A DNA stretch of 64,000 nt from Caenorhabditis remanei (GCF_010183535.1 NC_071330.1:17217717-17281716), one strand, 5' to 3'. Numbered from the stretch's first letter, positions 1 to 13,567 are shown. The notes: a model not told the origin generated them from the letters alone. Made by a program: numbers and translations.

Positions 1-3000
1 ATAAACTCATTTGGTTATGGTAATCAAGGTTGAGCGGAATTCCGTCTTCCGCCTTTCGCTCAACTCTGATTGGGAAAACGTTATCATATACGTGGGCGGA
101 GCCTAGGTTGTCTGATAGTTTCAAAAAACGGGTTTTACGGAGGTAAAAGCCGAAAATATTTGAAAGGTTCATTTCAAGAAAGTTAGTCTCTCCATATCTT
201 TTTTATAGCTAGAAATATTGTTAAGAAGAGAAATTGACAACTTCTTCTAACGAAAAAAATCCAGAAATCGTAATTTTTCGAAAATTTATGGTTCAGGCCA
301 AGTGGTTAAGGTATGGTTCAAAATGTCGGAAGTTCAATCACCGTGCTGGTCAAAAGTTATCGAATCTATCTTTGATTGTTTTTTCGGGTTCTACGTGTCA
401 GCTAACGTATGTTTTTGAAAGTTTATACCTCTAGATTTGGAGTTTTTGAGTCGAAAATACACAATTTTGATTTTAAGCTACCAGTGACTGTAGAAGTAAC
501 TTACCTTTCTCGATGATTGAGGTTCTGCAATTTTATACCCGATGAGAGAGATAGAGACGCAGAGAAGGCAGACGCTCTAACTGTCTGCGCTTTCAACTCT
601 CTATCTCATGCATATTATGTAATTAAATCTGTTCATAAGGTTCACGACACCTTGTCGGGTTGGTGTTAGCACCGCACACTTCGAAGAAAATTATGTGCGA
701 AATTGAGAGACTCAGAGAAAAAGAAACATTTTTTCAAGGGCATTTTGGTGGAGCACAGTTGTAAGAACTCTAGAAAGATTTTCTAGAAAGCAAGTCAACC
801 TACACATACTTTCAAAACAAAATATCTCATGTGACTCCTCTAACCTTAAACGGACTAAGAATGAGAAGTCAAGTGGATTTCTGCTCAAGCACTCTCTCTC
901 TTCTTAAAATCCACCCACAAAATTCCAAAGGATCAGACATTTTTTTCCTTCTGCAGCTTTTTTTTCTCTGATAATCAGAAAATGATTCGTCCTGTTTCAG
1001 ACAGGGAATCTGATCTTGCATATAGTAGACAGGAAATAGAAAAATAAATGGCGGAGAGAGAACATAATAATAAAATAATAATCTGGTTTTAGGAGGGGGG
1101 ATATCCGTTCCGATATGACATAGACAGGGAAGGGGGAGCAGGAGGACACCCATGGTGCCTAAAAGAAGATTCTTAATAATAATAAGACAAATGAAAACAA
1201 TTTTCTAAGAAGGATTGGCTGGTTTTTTGGTAAAATAATCGGATTTTTGTGAAACACAAGGTCATGTATGTAGAAGACTTTTTCTCCGGAACTGATTTAA
1301 AATTTTATAAAGTTTGACGGGTCATTACTCGGTTCACAGAATGATTTAGCAGAATTTCATTTCAAATTCGGAATCTACGGACTCGAAAGTATAATGAGCC
1401 GATTTCTTCAGTTGTTTGGCATGTTTACAGACTTTAAATATGCCAGAGAAACAAAAAAAGGTATTATAACGAAGCCTGCGAAACCGCGGTACCGTTTTAA
1501 ACAACCTTTTGAAAAATGTTCCTTCTGCGAAAAGTTTTCGGGTTAACATCGAAAATTAAAAAAAAAAAGATTATAAACCTGTAGGATTATTCAATATGGT
1601 TATTCTTACTGTTTATGGTTCTGAGCGATTAAAGCGTCAAATGTGCGCCTACGTCATCTGAAAGTACAACTCGATGCAATATGTACAAAATAGATGCCAA
1701 ATAAGAATGAAAGTAGAATGAGTCAAAAAGAAAGAAATAGTACGTGTCAAAACAGAAAAATGCAAAAAGAAAGATACAAAAATATTGGACTTTTGCATAT
1801 ACAAAATTTTGATGATCAGAGACGAAAAATATATAAAAACGACAAGATAGAAAGAGTGCAGTGGGATCAGAAAATATTTATGGTTTTCGATATGGAAAGG
1901 GCGTAATAGGTGATAAGCAGACACATACTTTTGCAAAATTGGTCACTGTAACATTAAAAATGGGCACTGTAGAAAATGTTAGTGTAAAAGGGGAAAATTG
2001 TCAGTGTATCTTATTGTCAGTGTAACTGTCATTTTCTAGACCTTTACAAGTTGATATAACTGTAAATTTATGTTTTCAGGACTATGGTTCAGAGCTTTCC
2101 AATGCTATCATAAGTTTGCAGCCCGTAGACTAAAAAAACCTAGAAATCTAAATTCTTACTAGTTAGTCATCACCCTCACACTGAACAATACAACACAAAA
2201 AAATCTGAGAAAAACAGAAGAAGTGAATAAAATAGAAGGGGTCCCCTCCCTGTGTCCCTCATTGTATCTTGTACATACACATACACACTACCAAATTGTT
2301 CATATCTTCCCCCATGAAGACACTACACAAAAAAAGGCTCGTAGAGGGGAGGGAGTGACTAGACGACTCTCTCAGGCTGCTGGAACAACAATTTTCTTTT
2401 ATTTTCTTTTTAGAAGAAGAAGAAGAAGGAGATGACAGATTTATTTGCTGCTGGTCGTGACTCTTTTCTGGGATTTGGATGAACATGGGAAGGAGGAAAA
2501 TATGTGAAAATAAGTCAGGTTTTGAAATTGAAAATGGAGATTTGGTTGAAGAGTAATTGGGTATCCAATTGGTATCTAATTGTCAGGGCCTCCGTATTAG
2601 AACCATTAGAACTACAGATTCTGGAAATTTCTCTCAAGACTAGTAGCCAATACGTAGGAGTTCAAATTTTTCAAAGAGTTCTGGTCACTACCAGACAACA
2701 GACAAAAGAACAAAGGGTAATCTAATTTCACGGATGTGATTTTAGACATCTGATCAGGCACAAGGCTAAGACTTGGTTTAGACTTTTCTGACATATTTTG
2801 AGTCTGAGAACCGTTTTATTGGTCAGCAATTTTAATAAATTTGGTTCTTGCAGATTAAACTAAAAAGGGCGGTCTCTGTGATGCGTGGGATGAGCTTGAC
2901 TCATTTCAAACTATGCATTTGACATGAGAACGGATAGAAAAGCGGGAAAATTATGTTTTTGATAAAACATGGGATAAAGATAGTCAACTTAATCCATGAA

Positions 3001-4056
3001 TCAAGAATTCTTGGTGAGAGTTAGTATAAATGTTAAACAATGCAGTTTTTTTCGACTGACTTCATTATCCGAACGAAGTTTTTGGGATTTTTAGGAAATT
3101 ACCAGTTAATTAGTGTCTTGGAACCAATATGTAGATAATTACAGTCACCTCAAAATTATCAGGCACAAAAATCTATCCTTGCAATTTTTCAAGGTTCGGC
3201 TGCTTCAAGAAAAGGTACCTACTTCTTAACCAAATTTTTTTTGAATTTTTTTGGAAATTTTACATCAAAATTTTTTATTTTTGATGCGTAACTAGTTTCT
3301 GATTGAATTTTGAAGCATAGTCAAAAATTCGACGTTTTCGGATAAAATTCAGAATATTTCAAATTTTCATTCACCTTCGGGCCGTTGCAAGTATGGAAAA
3401 ACCACATGAAATTTATATAGATTTTTTTCAAAACTGATAACAATTAAATCAAAATGATACACAAAAATATAAAAAAAACACGGACAATATTCCCAAAATT
3501 TCATTTTAGACCCTAGACCACCTGGTTACTCAAAAGTTGAATTTTTAATCCTTTCACTATCTTTAAAAGTTCTTTTTTATTAAATGACCAATTTTATTCC
3601 TAAATATCAAAGACCAAAACTTCCCGAAAAAGTGCTTCCGAAGAAAAGAAAAAAAGAAGAAGGAACCTAAAAAGAGAAGAAAGAATGGAAAATCTTCCTC
3701 AAATCAGGTCGTAAATCAAGATCAGTAGAGTATATGAGAGTAAGAGAGTGCCTTCCGATGACTCCACTGAACAAAAAAAAATGGAAAAAGAAAGAGAGAG
3801 AGGAAGAATTGTGGACTCAGGAGAGGGGGGACGTCTTCTAGGTTTTTGAAGTTTTGAACGTCATCAGATAGAGTGTCGAAGAAAGGAAAAATTGTATTGG
3901 TTGTTGGAGAATACAAAAGATTTTCTGATACGACAAAAAAGAAATAATACAAAATAACCAAGATTGGGGCTGCTAGACTAAAAAATGTTTGTTCTGCTTA
4001 TGACCTAAGCGCTCTTTCTGTCCAAAGGTCATGGCGTCCGTTTGAAGTCAAGGGAC
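1..4056. other. Gene-free AT-rich stretch
   Basis: I find no coding exon that I can support here; open frames are short and of low complexity. The stretch holds a hairpin-forming repeat near 543-612 (complementary runs around GATAGAGACGCAGAG and CTCTATCTCAT), a short dispersed repeat at about 684-719 that recurs at 10027-10062, another at 1313-1388, and purine-rich simple sequence near 2400-2435, 3640-3700 and 3774-3810. It could be intergenic DNA or a long intron. Confidence 0.5.
1313..1388 (+). repeat. Dispersed repeat, copy 1 (partner at 11120-11195)
   Basis: This stretch shares a continuous similarity with 11120-11195. Both contain TTGACGGGT, then ACTCGG, CACAGAA, GATTTAGC and CTACGGACTCGAAAG in the same order and with the same spacing. 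The family is not recognised and no target duplication is visible, so it is an old copy or part of a larger element. Confidence 0.55.
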
Positions 4057-5487
4057 GTGGCATATACCATTAAACAGCTAAGAAAACGCTGATTTCGAAT
4101 ATGTATTCAGTTTTTGCACTCGAAGCCTGGTGTTTGAGAAAATCGGAGTCAAAATTTGGTAAAATAGAGAATTATTACCTTTTTAACTCGCGAAAATTGT
4201 AAAAATTGCAAATATTTCTTCGCCAAATTTGGCATTTTCACAACTTTGACCTCATTTTTCTCGATCACCAGACCTCGAGGGCAAAAACTGAATACAGTAG
4301 CGATCATAGGTGAGTACACCTGCATACTTTCATATGTATCTCAGCTGAAATAACACCGTTTTGCACAAACTTTTTTTTCAAAGATAGCTGAAACAATCAG
4401 CAATACGAAAATCAGTTTTTTTTTTTTCCAATTCGAATTTTTTTTGATAATCGATTTTTCCTGATCGTGATTTGAAAATTCAAAAAAAAACTTTTTATCT
4501 TTCTCTTGGAGTTATTGAGGTTTTGATGTCAAAATGTTGGAAAACACTCAAATAAACAAAAAATTATGTTGAATCAACATTCTACCTTCTGAGCATCGTG
4601 CCACAGCTCCAGAAGTCAAAAGTAGCACCCTCGGTAAAACAACCATAACTCATCAAAAAATGTTCAAATTAGTCGAAACAAGTACCAAAAAATGTGTCTT
4701 GAGCTTTTCTACAAAAAAACATTAAAAAATTACATTTTTAGAAAAAATAATTTTTCTAATTTTTTTCACTCAAAAATTTTTTATTCCCATTTTTTCCTAA
4801 TTTTCGATAGTTTCTGGCTACAAAACGAACATACCTCTCACAAACTGGATACAAAGCGTTTTTTCACGCATAATCAAACACATTTCTGCATTCTTTCTTT
4901 GTTTTTTAGCCAGAAAATATCGAAAATTAGGAAAAAAATGGGAATAAAAAATTTTTGAGTGAAAAAAATTAGAAAAATTATTTTTTCCTTAAAATGTAAT
5001 TTTTTGAAGTTGGCTTGTAGAAAATCTCAAGACACATCTTTTGGTACATTTTTCGACTAATTTGGAGCATTTTTTGATGAGTTATGATGACTTTTCCGAG
5101 GACACTACTTTTGACTTCTGGAGCTGTGGCACGATGCTCAGAAAGTAGAATGCCAATTCAACATAATTTTTTGTTTATTTGAGTGTTTTCCAACATTTTG
5201 ACATTAAAAACTCAATAACTCCAAGTGAAAAATAAAAAGTTTTTTTCGAATTTTCAAATCACGATCAGGAAAAATCGATTATCAAAAAAAATCAGAATTG
5301 GAACTATTTCAAAAAACTGATTTTCGTATTGCTGACTGTTTCAGCTATCTTTGAAAAAAAAGTTTATGCAAAACGGATATTTCAGCTGAGATACATATGA
5401 AAGTATGCAGGTGTACTCACCTATGATCGCTACTGTATATATTCGAAATTAGCATTCTCTCAGCTTTCCAATGGTATAGGTCATGTC
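4057..5487. mobile_element. Decayed inverted-repeat element hosting a nested foldback
   Basis: The outer arms (about 4057-4104 and 5436-5487) are imperfect inverted copies. The left arm contains ACCATTAAACAGCTAAG and TTTCGAATATG, and the right arm contains the reverse of both with several substitutions. A second short inverted pair lies inside the left half, about 4106-4170 against 4230-4292. The intact foldback at 4295-5435 interrupts this older element next to the right arm. No protein is encoded, so it is a non-autonomous relic. Confidence 0.55.
4295..5435. mobile_element. Foldback MITE with TA target duplication
   Basis: Two arms of about 530 bp (4295 to about 4820 and about 4905 to 5435) are inverted copies of each other around a loop of about 85 bp. 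The termini start CAGTAGCGATCATAGGTGAG and are flanked by TA on both sides (4293-4294 and 5436-5437), as expected for a Tc1/mariner-type insertion. There is no transposase, and the open frame at 4692-4958 is a by-product of the arms. As RNA the arms would form a long duplex. The family name is not recognised. Confidence 0.75.
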
Positions 5488-7683
5488 CTAGAACTCCAAC
5501 CTGACTACATGGTCTTCTCTAGTAAGGTGGTCTGCTAAAAACGGGTTTCCTTAAGGAAGCACAGAAGGAAAATCGGAATATAGATCTGCTTAGGAAAACC
5601 GAGTCTGCTTATACCGTTGATTCTAGTATAAATAATTCTTTTTCCTGAGAAAACTCATGGGCGCACTGGGACAGTACTAAAACCATCCACGCTCCCTTGA
5701 AGTCAGCGAAATTTTTAATGCGATGTTCTAAATATTTAGAAATTTTAATAATTTTTAGGTAGAATTGATCTCAAAAGTCCTTGCGACGGTCGAAAAACTG
5801 TCCAAAAATGCGGGAAAACTGACATAAATTGTCACAAAAAGTGGTCGATTAAGCTGCGTATCAAAATGCTACAGTAAAACAGCGAATTGAAAAATTAAAC
5901 ATTTCAATTTGCCGCCAATGTCTAGTGGAGCGCCAGAGCCCGTAACGGCCGGACCCCGGTCTCTGTTTGAATTTTGAGACTTTGTATTTCGGGTCTGTCT
6001 GGCATTATAGATATACTTGAAAAATTGGGATTGCTCCAAAAACTATAAGTTCAAGTATGCCAGTGACCACGAGAACCTAAATCTCCAAAAACTCAACTTC
6101 CCTCCTCAAAAAAAACATTTTGAATAAAAAATGACTTCCATGTAGATAAAGCACCAAGAATCAAAGAATTCTATCACCTTCTCACTTGAAAAATGAATGA
6201 GTAAGTTTTTGATTAAAAACTAGTTCTGCTAGCAAAATAAAGAAAAACATATGAATATTTCACGACAACCAAGAAGGTGGCGTACTTGGAAAATAGGTAG
6301 TTTCTTACAAGAAATTTTACTAGAAAATTCATATTCTTGAGAATTCCATATACAAAAAAGAGTAGTAATAAATCAGGAAGTGCCGTGTCGTTAAGCCTAA
6401 TCCTAATCCTATAACTACTTAGAATGAAGACCTATGTGTGTTCTAATAAGGAACACCGCTCCACTAGGTGTTCCAGAAACCGATTAGATCAGATTTATTT
6501 CTTATTTTTCATCAATAATTCAGGGTCATGGTGGCATTATGACGGATGGTTTTTGAACTTTTTGGAAATATGTTGATTGTGAATAGAAGAGAGAATGAAT
6601 AGGTGGTGATAAAGGTATGTTTGTTTGCACGGAACCTTATGAACTTGGTTATTTTGGAGTACAAAAACTGTTTTCGAAAAAAAGAGAAAACAAAATTGAC
6701 AGCTTCAGAAGGATGACACAGATTGTGGCCGCAACTGACCAAAATAAGTCGAGTATTGACTTTTTTTTTCAAGAACGAGCGGTGGTTACAAATTGTCTAA
6801 AAGCTTATTGGGTCAGGTTGTGCATAGTAAACTTTTGAAAACCTCAACCGACATTTCGATATGACATTTGTATTGTCGGAGGCTGTAATTTAGAATAAAG
6901 GTTTAGTAGTATTTTCTGATTGTTCTAGAATGAAATGGGGGTTGAACATAGGTTAAGGATCTTGAAAATACATAGAAGTAATTAAAATAGGTAATTAACT
7001 AATTATGACAATTGAATAGGCAATTAAATCAGATTTTTCTTATAGTCTACTGCAAACAGGTTTTCAGGTCTATGATTTCAAAAATACCACTTATCTTGAA
7101 GGAAATTACTCAACTTTTTTTTTACAAATTTCAATAATTCAACATTTAAAAAAATTGGTGGAAAGCGGAAGGCGTGAGATGGAATTCCGCTCAATCCTGT
7201 TTTAGAAGTATCACGGCTAAAACGAGTCAAAAAACCCGAATTCAGAAACCCGAATCCAAAAACTAATAAACAAATCATGCTGCCGTATTTCTATATGATA
7301 TTGCATAACTCTAATCTAATTTAGAAAACAACTTGCATAAGCAAAATCACGAAAACTAAAAACCTTTCTAGTTTCATTATATTTAGAACCGAATTTTTAG
7401 AAATTGGTTTTCCACTAAATCTTCTTTTTCTCTTTTCCGGTTCAAATTATTTCAATATGAAAAAAAGAGAGAGATTCAAAATAAAATCCGGATAGGAAAA
7501 GGAGAAGAAGAAACCGAACACATAAAATTGAATAAACAAGAAAAAGGGAGGGATGAAGAAGAGACAATTTTGTTTTTGTGCACTTCTCACACAAAGTACA
7601 TTTATTTTCTCCGGAGATGCCTATTTTGTAGTTTTTTGACGGGTCATATGGACGAGAGACTTTGGAATTGAGGTGGAGAATGG
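5488..7683. other. Gene-free stretch
   Basis: No supportable exon is seen. The sequence is AT-rich. Near 7150-7195 it has a short match, on the other strand, to the first 60 bases of the window (around GGAATTCCGCTCAA), which suggests another dispersed repeat family. Confidence 0.4.
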
Positions 7684-7772
7684 ACTGGCCCGAGTAAGAA
7701 CCGCCCGGGTTAGAACCGTCCTAGTTAGAACCGCCCGAATAAGAACGCCCGAGTAAGAACCGCCCGAGTTTT
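7684..7772 (+). repeat. Short minisatellite, about 18 bp unit
   Basis: Five to six imperfect copies of a unit like GCCCGAGTAAGAACC follow each other directly. The next 50 bases (to about 7825) carry the complementary GGTTCTTG and CCAGTTCTTA, so the block can also fold back on itself. Confidence 0.7.
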
Positions 7773-9042
7773 ATCCCTGCGGTTCTTGTTCGTACCAGTT
7801 CTAATTCGTACCAGTTCTTAGCTACCCCTAGCATCCCGAAGAAAAACATCAATGCCTTTCAGTGTGTCGGTGCATCCGGATTTCCGAGAAAAAAATCAGA
7901 ATCTTCTAGAAAATTGTGGAACAACCAATTTTGAGTAAAGCTGATCCTTACCTTTCTACATTTATTTTAGAGGGGTAAGCAAGTTGAGAGACGCAGAGAA
8001 GCTAGAGTGTCGAAATGTTTGCGCCGCTCTCTCTCCGGCATTAAAACGGGAAGTTGGCGTCAAAATTCAAATTTAAATTTTTTTTTCAGAAAAATTGAAT
8101 TTTTTGGCGAAAATTAAAAACTGGAACATAACTGTTCATTTTTTTTTAAATTTTTAGCTTCCAATATCAGATTAGTTATCTTAAAAACTTGAAGAGCTAT
8201 CTTGATTTTGAAAAACGCGCTCACGACACGCCAGCCAAATATCAACACACACGTTTGTCTATGAACGCGCCAAAGGCACGCTTGATATGAGTAAAAAGGA
8301 AAGTTCAGGAAGAAAAGAAGAGATAGAAATAGTTGAGAAATGTAGTCGTGTAAAAATCAAAAAAGAATTTCGAGAAGGACCCCACCTTCTTCTGATTAGA
8401 AAGTGCTCCTTCTCTTCTCCGTTATTCGACGACACGAGTAGAAATTGAATTTTGTCCCTACGAGACCTCTACAACTTGTTTTATGATCTCTCTTGAGAGA
8501 GGGGGATGGATAAGTTTAGAAGAAGAAAAAAGAAATGTTTGAAGAAAACTTCTAGAATTTGAAATTATAGGGAAAAAGGGTATAATTATTATAAAATATG
8601 GAGGATAACAACAATAAACCCTCCTCCTCATTTGCCTATTTTCAGAATGTCTCAAATTTTGAAATTTTGGATTTCAGATGGGGAAGCTGAGACTAGAAAG
8701 ACATCTGGACACATAGAAAGGTTCTAGGACATCCGGAATATCAGAAGAATAGATAGTCAGATAAAATGAAACGTATTAAACTAGGTGTCGATTTACGTAT
8801 CATAAAACGGATTACGGTATAGATGGTCCTGCTTATTGTTATTGTTATAAGCAGAGCCGAATATTTATAGAATATTTATACCAAATCTGAGGCGTTCCGC
8901 CCACTGAACAGGTACAAAATCTCCAGGGAGCTATAGTGATGAAAAACAACCATATATTTTTAAGACCCGTTCTAATTATTTATCAGGTACATACATACCA
9001 ACTACGAAAAAAAAGAACTATACGATTTTTTGGATAAAAAAG

Positions 9043-9044
<2 letters not shown>

Positions 9045-9074
<30 letters not shown>
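9045..9074 (+). repeat. ATA trinucleotide microsatellite
   Basis: Ten uninterrupted ATA repeats. This is ordinary simple sequence, expected to vary in length between individuals. Confidence 0.9.
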
Positions 9075-9216
9075 TATATGGAAGATACGTTCCAGAATGT
9101 GGGGAACTGTCTCCTGGGAGGTATTGAATTCTGACAAATCTGACAGTTAACCTAAATTCGCTTTTTAGTCTCGGTTAAACAATTTGATACTGCTGTAGAT
9201 TTTTAAAGAAGGGATG

Positions 9217-9493
9217 TTCGTGACGAGTCAAGTTACACTTTTTTATTTAAATTTGACCATAGGTACTTTTGACCCTGTTGATTCCAAAACTGCAAGATAA
9301 ATCAGCCAAATGTTTACGTGGACCGAGTTACGAGCCGTCAAACTTTCACTATTAAAAAGCTATTATACCGAATAGTGTAGTAAAAGTTTGACGGTTCACA
9401 ACTCGGCCCATGTGATCATTTGGCTGATTTATCTTGCAGTTTTGGAATCCTCAGTCAAATTTATAGAAAAAGTTCAACTCGACTCGTCATGAA
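9217..9493. repeat. Hairpin element (inverted repeat)
   Basis: The left arm (about 9217-9352) and right arm (about 9366-9493) are inverted copies. Both ends carry TGACGAGTC and the inner parts share AACTGCAAGATAAATCAGCC and its complement. The loop is under 20 bp, so the RNA would be a near-continuous hairpin of about 130 bp. No coding sequence is present and I could not define a target duplication. It is probably a short non-autonomous element. Confidence 0.65.
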
Positions 9494-12400
9494 TTTAACA
9501 ATAATAGTGGTTTGAAAGGACACTCACACATTTGGATTGCAGACTACAGTTAACGCAAGAAGGAAATTATAAAAACTAGTCAGACACTGCGCATATTCAA
9601 ATAAACTGGTCTAGAATTATTTGACCGCTAAATAAAAGAATTATTTGGTTAGATTCATGACTTACGTTCCAGATGCTACTAAAATCTTTTCAGCGTAATC
9701 CAAAACTGGTTTCAAAGAAAAACTGTGCAGAACGGAGAGATATATCTTAGAAGTCAGAATTCTCTGGAAAAAACTAATAAGGTAATATCTACTAATAAAA
9801 ATAATCGTAGCCATGCACCCCCAGAGGGAGTATACTCTGTCTAGACAAGTGACTCCAGAAGAAGTCATCTGGAGGTAATATGTGAAACATGTATAGTTTG
9901 GAATCTGTTTTTGAAAATTTTTGAACTCTAGGACTCCAAAAAGGTACAAATAGATGTTTGGATTTTTAGAAAACGTTGTATATATTAGCACGACAAAATT
10001 CTTACAACCGCGCTCTACCGAAACCAAAGAAAATTATGTGCGAAATTGAAAGACTCGGAGAAATTGAGCGCAGCTGTAAGAACTGTTCCAAGCTAGTAGA
10101 AAACTTTTAACAATTTTAATCCAGAACAGGGTATACATATATAAAAAATGAAACTAAAAAATCGACTTTTGACTTTTTCTTCTTCTTCCTTCCTCAAATT
10201 CATATTCCCTTTCCTGAAGAATAGAAAGGGAAATACATTTTGATTCCTTCCACATCAATGATTCGATTGTGAAGGGTCCGCGAGGGGAAGGACACCTTGA
10301 GAAGGGCGGATAATACATATTTCTCTCAAAAACGAAAAAAATGAAGAAATCTTTGACCAGATAGAAAAACTCAATAGCACAAAAAGATGAGCACAGCACT
10401 TCACTTCCCTTTCCTCCAATTGACACTTAATTTTGAATAGGTATATATTTGAATGGAGTAGAGCGGAGTGACTCGTCTCGTTAAAACCTTTAATGAGGTA
10501 TTCAGGAAGATGAGGAGGTCCAAAAAACTGAATAGACACGTCATCAAGTTCTGACTCAAAGAAGGGGGAAGAGATTGGCTGGGAATCAGATTTGTAGCGG
10601 AACACAGGGGAGTGGACGTACAAAAAAGATGCTCACTATAAAATTTGAGATCAGTGTTTAATATCTATATAAATTGACATATATAAACAACGTGATGCAG
10701 TTTGAAAATTTGGTCGTTTCAATCATACAATTTTTGTGTCCGGTACCGTACCGCTTTCTATGTCCGTGACCTACTATGGGCCGGATGACTATCCCTCAAT
10801 GTGCCTCGGGCCGGGCTAGAATGGCTTTTTTGATAATTCTTGCGTGTTTGGCACTTTTTCCCGGCCTGTGGCTCAATAATGAATAGTCACCCGATTCGTA
10901 GTATCTCAGTGAGATAGAACTCGCCGAGATCTACATTGCGGTATACGTTTCAGTTCATAATAATGAGTTTTAAGCCAGGTACGCAAAAACTTTTGTTCTT
11001 AGTGGCAGATATCTTGTTTATTGAAAGTTCAGCATGTCTTTGTTCATTTCTGTAATTTTCCATAACTGTTTGGGTAGTCATTTCGGAATCACGCGGAAAA
11101 ACTTAACCATCGGAAAACCTTGACGGGTTATAACTCGGCTCACAGAAGGATTTAGCTGAACTTTAATTCAGATTCGAAATCTACGGACTCGAAAGGACCA
11201 AATTCTTTATTCTTTTGAAAGAAGACACTTTGAAGACTTCAATTGTGAGAAGTTTCATGCAATTTTTTAAATCGAATTTTATTTTCAGCGAGATCACTTA
11301 AATTTTCAGATCATCCTCCTACAACCAAAAGTCAATTCTCCTTTTCATGTTCCCCAATTAGATAATTTCAATTTCCTCGCAGTGGTCAGATGGATATTTG
11401 ATTCGATTTATGAGAGACATCCATTCACTCTATTACTCTTTTCTCCTTGACTCAATGTTTGGTTTGTTCCTGTTGCTTTCCCTTCTGATGTCAGTAATAT
11501 CTTACAATGATTTTTTCACAACGAACAGATTTTAATTTTTCCGAGACGTGACGTTCAGTTTTGTCGCGTATGATTAAATTTTTTAAATAAGCATTTTTTT
11601 GAAATTCCCGCTAAATTTTTCGCACTCACTCCCAAAATCCGTGCCAGCAAATAAAGTATCTTCCTATTTTTATTTTTCCGGGTTTTTCCTCAAATTCCTG
11701 GCTCCTCCAAAGTATACTTCCTTTAACATAATCTACATCATTTATCATCCATTCCATATTCTCCTTCCTCCTTTTCCTAATCCCCCTCTTCCTTCCAATT
11801 GTTATTTCAATATTTCAACATGTTAACATGCTAACAACACATCTAAAAAACAACGATTAAATATGTACTGAAAACAGAAAAAAAACAACACATCCTTCTC
11901 TTTAACAATTCTGAGGTCTTTTGGGAATCAAAGAAATCCCAAAAAAACTGGAAGAGGGGAGAAAACTCAAGTTATTTGTTCCTCTTGTTTAACACATTTT
12001 CCGGAACATTTTCAAATTTTATTTTGAATGGAAATTTATGGATTACATGCTTTTAGATGGATCTCTCTAAAATTTTTGTCTGGGGTAACGTTGACGCGTT
12101 TTTTTCCGGTCATTTCTCTCTGGAAAGAATAGATATTGTGAGCATTTTGCATTCCCTGATTACGACTAGTTGGAAGAATTTTTGTATTTTACAAACCTAA
12201 ATCTATAAAATTGCTATTAGGCACCGTAAGTTATCAATTAATCTTGAAAATCCCGTAAATCTCGTAAAAGCTACATACATTGAAGGAAAGTACCGTAAAT
12301 CTAGAAACAAATTCAGTGAATCGACACGAAACTCCGTAAATCTACACAGAGCTTTCGAAAATCTACACCTCAATTTTTTGGTATTTCTTCACTTGTGACT

Positions 12401-12543
12401 CTGTAAATACATCAGCTCGTAAATCAACATCGCAAATTTTTGTAACCCTTTTCCTTATCGTTTACAATAAAACATTCTCTTTTATATATAAACCACAACC
12501 CATAAAAAATTCTCGATTTGCGGAATAAAACGAGGGGTCGGGG
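9494..12543. other. Gene-free stretch with decayed repeats
   Basis: No convincing exon is visible. It contains the second dispersed-repeat copy at 11120-11195, the 10027-10062 copy of the 684-719 repeat, and a decayed copy of a GC-rich MITE at 10756-10985. The reading frames on the minus strand near 9662-10027 and 10255-10623 look like translated noncoding DNA. Confidence 0.4.
10756..10985. mobile_element. Decayed copy of the GC-rich hAT-type MITE
   Basis: The stretch matches the interior of the intact MITE at 57210-57587: CTATGTCCGTGACCTACTA, GGGCCGGGCTAGAATG and GGCACTTTTTCCCGGCC occur in the same order, and AGATCTACATT follows. The terminal parts of the element are lost or diverged and the inverted-repeat pairing is weakened, so this is an older insertion. 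Confidence 0.65.
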
Positions 12544-13006
12544 GGTTGCAGAAATTCATTACAGATGAGAGGAATGGGTTGGTGCTTCTTGAAACTAGGT
12601 ATCATTAGAAAAATGCAGTTCTGATACGGTAAGTTTTTATTCGGGTGGTTATGATTTGGGAGACGGATTATTTGCTAACTATAAGTTTTCACCTCCTGTG
12701 ACTTGGATGAATCCGATTGTTAGAATAAAAAGAACTAGAAAAAGACGATAAGACACCATGTCTCAGTTGTTTTCACTTCTCCATCTCAATTTCACTCTTT
12801 TTATACTCGGAATATTGATTCTCGTTGGTTATAGACACCGATAAAAACTTTCCAGTGTTTCTTGAGACATATGATTGTCCGATTTTTGACAAGTCTAATA
12901 GTAACTAAATCCACAGCGCCCAATACCGTTCAGTGACACCCAGAAAGACAGTATTGAAATTAAAGGAACAACACGTTTCTCTCATCTGCAATGAATTTCT
13001 GCAACC
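12544..13006. repeat. Short inverted repeat enclosing a clec exon 1 copy
   Basis: A 28 bp sequence starting GGTTGCAGAAATTCATTACA (12544-12571) recurs inverted at 12979-13006 with one mismatch. Between the two lies a copy of the promoter and first exon of the clec gene found 1.9 kb to the right. No target-site duplication is evident. Confidence 0.6.
12693..12759 (-). pseudogene. Orphan first exon of a clec-like gene
   Basis: On the minus strand an ATG at 12759 opens a 67-nt exon encoding a hydrophobic signal-peptide-like segment, followed by a GTGAAAAC donor. It has the same length and nearly the same sequence as exon 1 of the clec gene at 14548-14614, and the upstream DNA to about 12880 is similar too. 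I find no downstream clec exon before the inverted repeat at 12544, so this is a promoter plus signal-peptide exon without its gene. It might be a relic of a tandem duplication or a captured fragment. Confidence 0.6.
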
Positions 13007-13567
13007 GTAAACCGAGTCAGTAAACCGTTCAAAATCGCACTATTTTGTTCTGAAATACAGTTCTACCCATAAAAAATGCGATACTTGCCGTTTTCGGCTG
13101 AAAATTGTCAACTTTTTGGAAGAGCTTCATTGATTAGTAGGATGTGCCTGAGCGAAAATGTTGCCAACTACAAAAATGAAGCTCTACTTGTGATCTATAT
13201 ATACACTCCATAAACAATATATATGTATTGTACTCTCAGGAAAGCCATTTCACACTCAAAAATTCGATAATCTCCAACTGAAAGCTCTAAGTGCCGCATT
13301 CTATGGCCAGTACTGTATGTTACTTCGAAAAAAAAATTATGCCGATCTGCATAATTGTTAATGCCCGGTCCGCCTATTTTCAGCTGAAAACAGCTAAAAT
13401 TAATAAACTTTTTGACCGCACTGTAAGAGGTCAAGTAGAATCAGCAGCTCATACAATCATATCGCGTATTTTCTATGAATAACAATTATATAATTCAATA
13501 TTTAAAAGAATTCAAAAAAAATACAATGAATATTGTTTATTCCATGAAAATCAAAGAAAGATTTTAG

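Noticed and set aside
9662..10623. Minus-strand genes of about 120 codons
   Set aside because: The frames lack splice context, dom­ain-like pattern and family resemblance, and overlap dispersed-repeat sequence.
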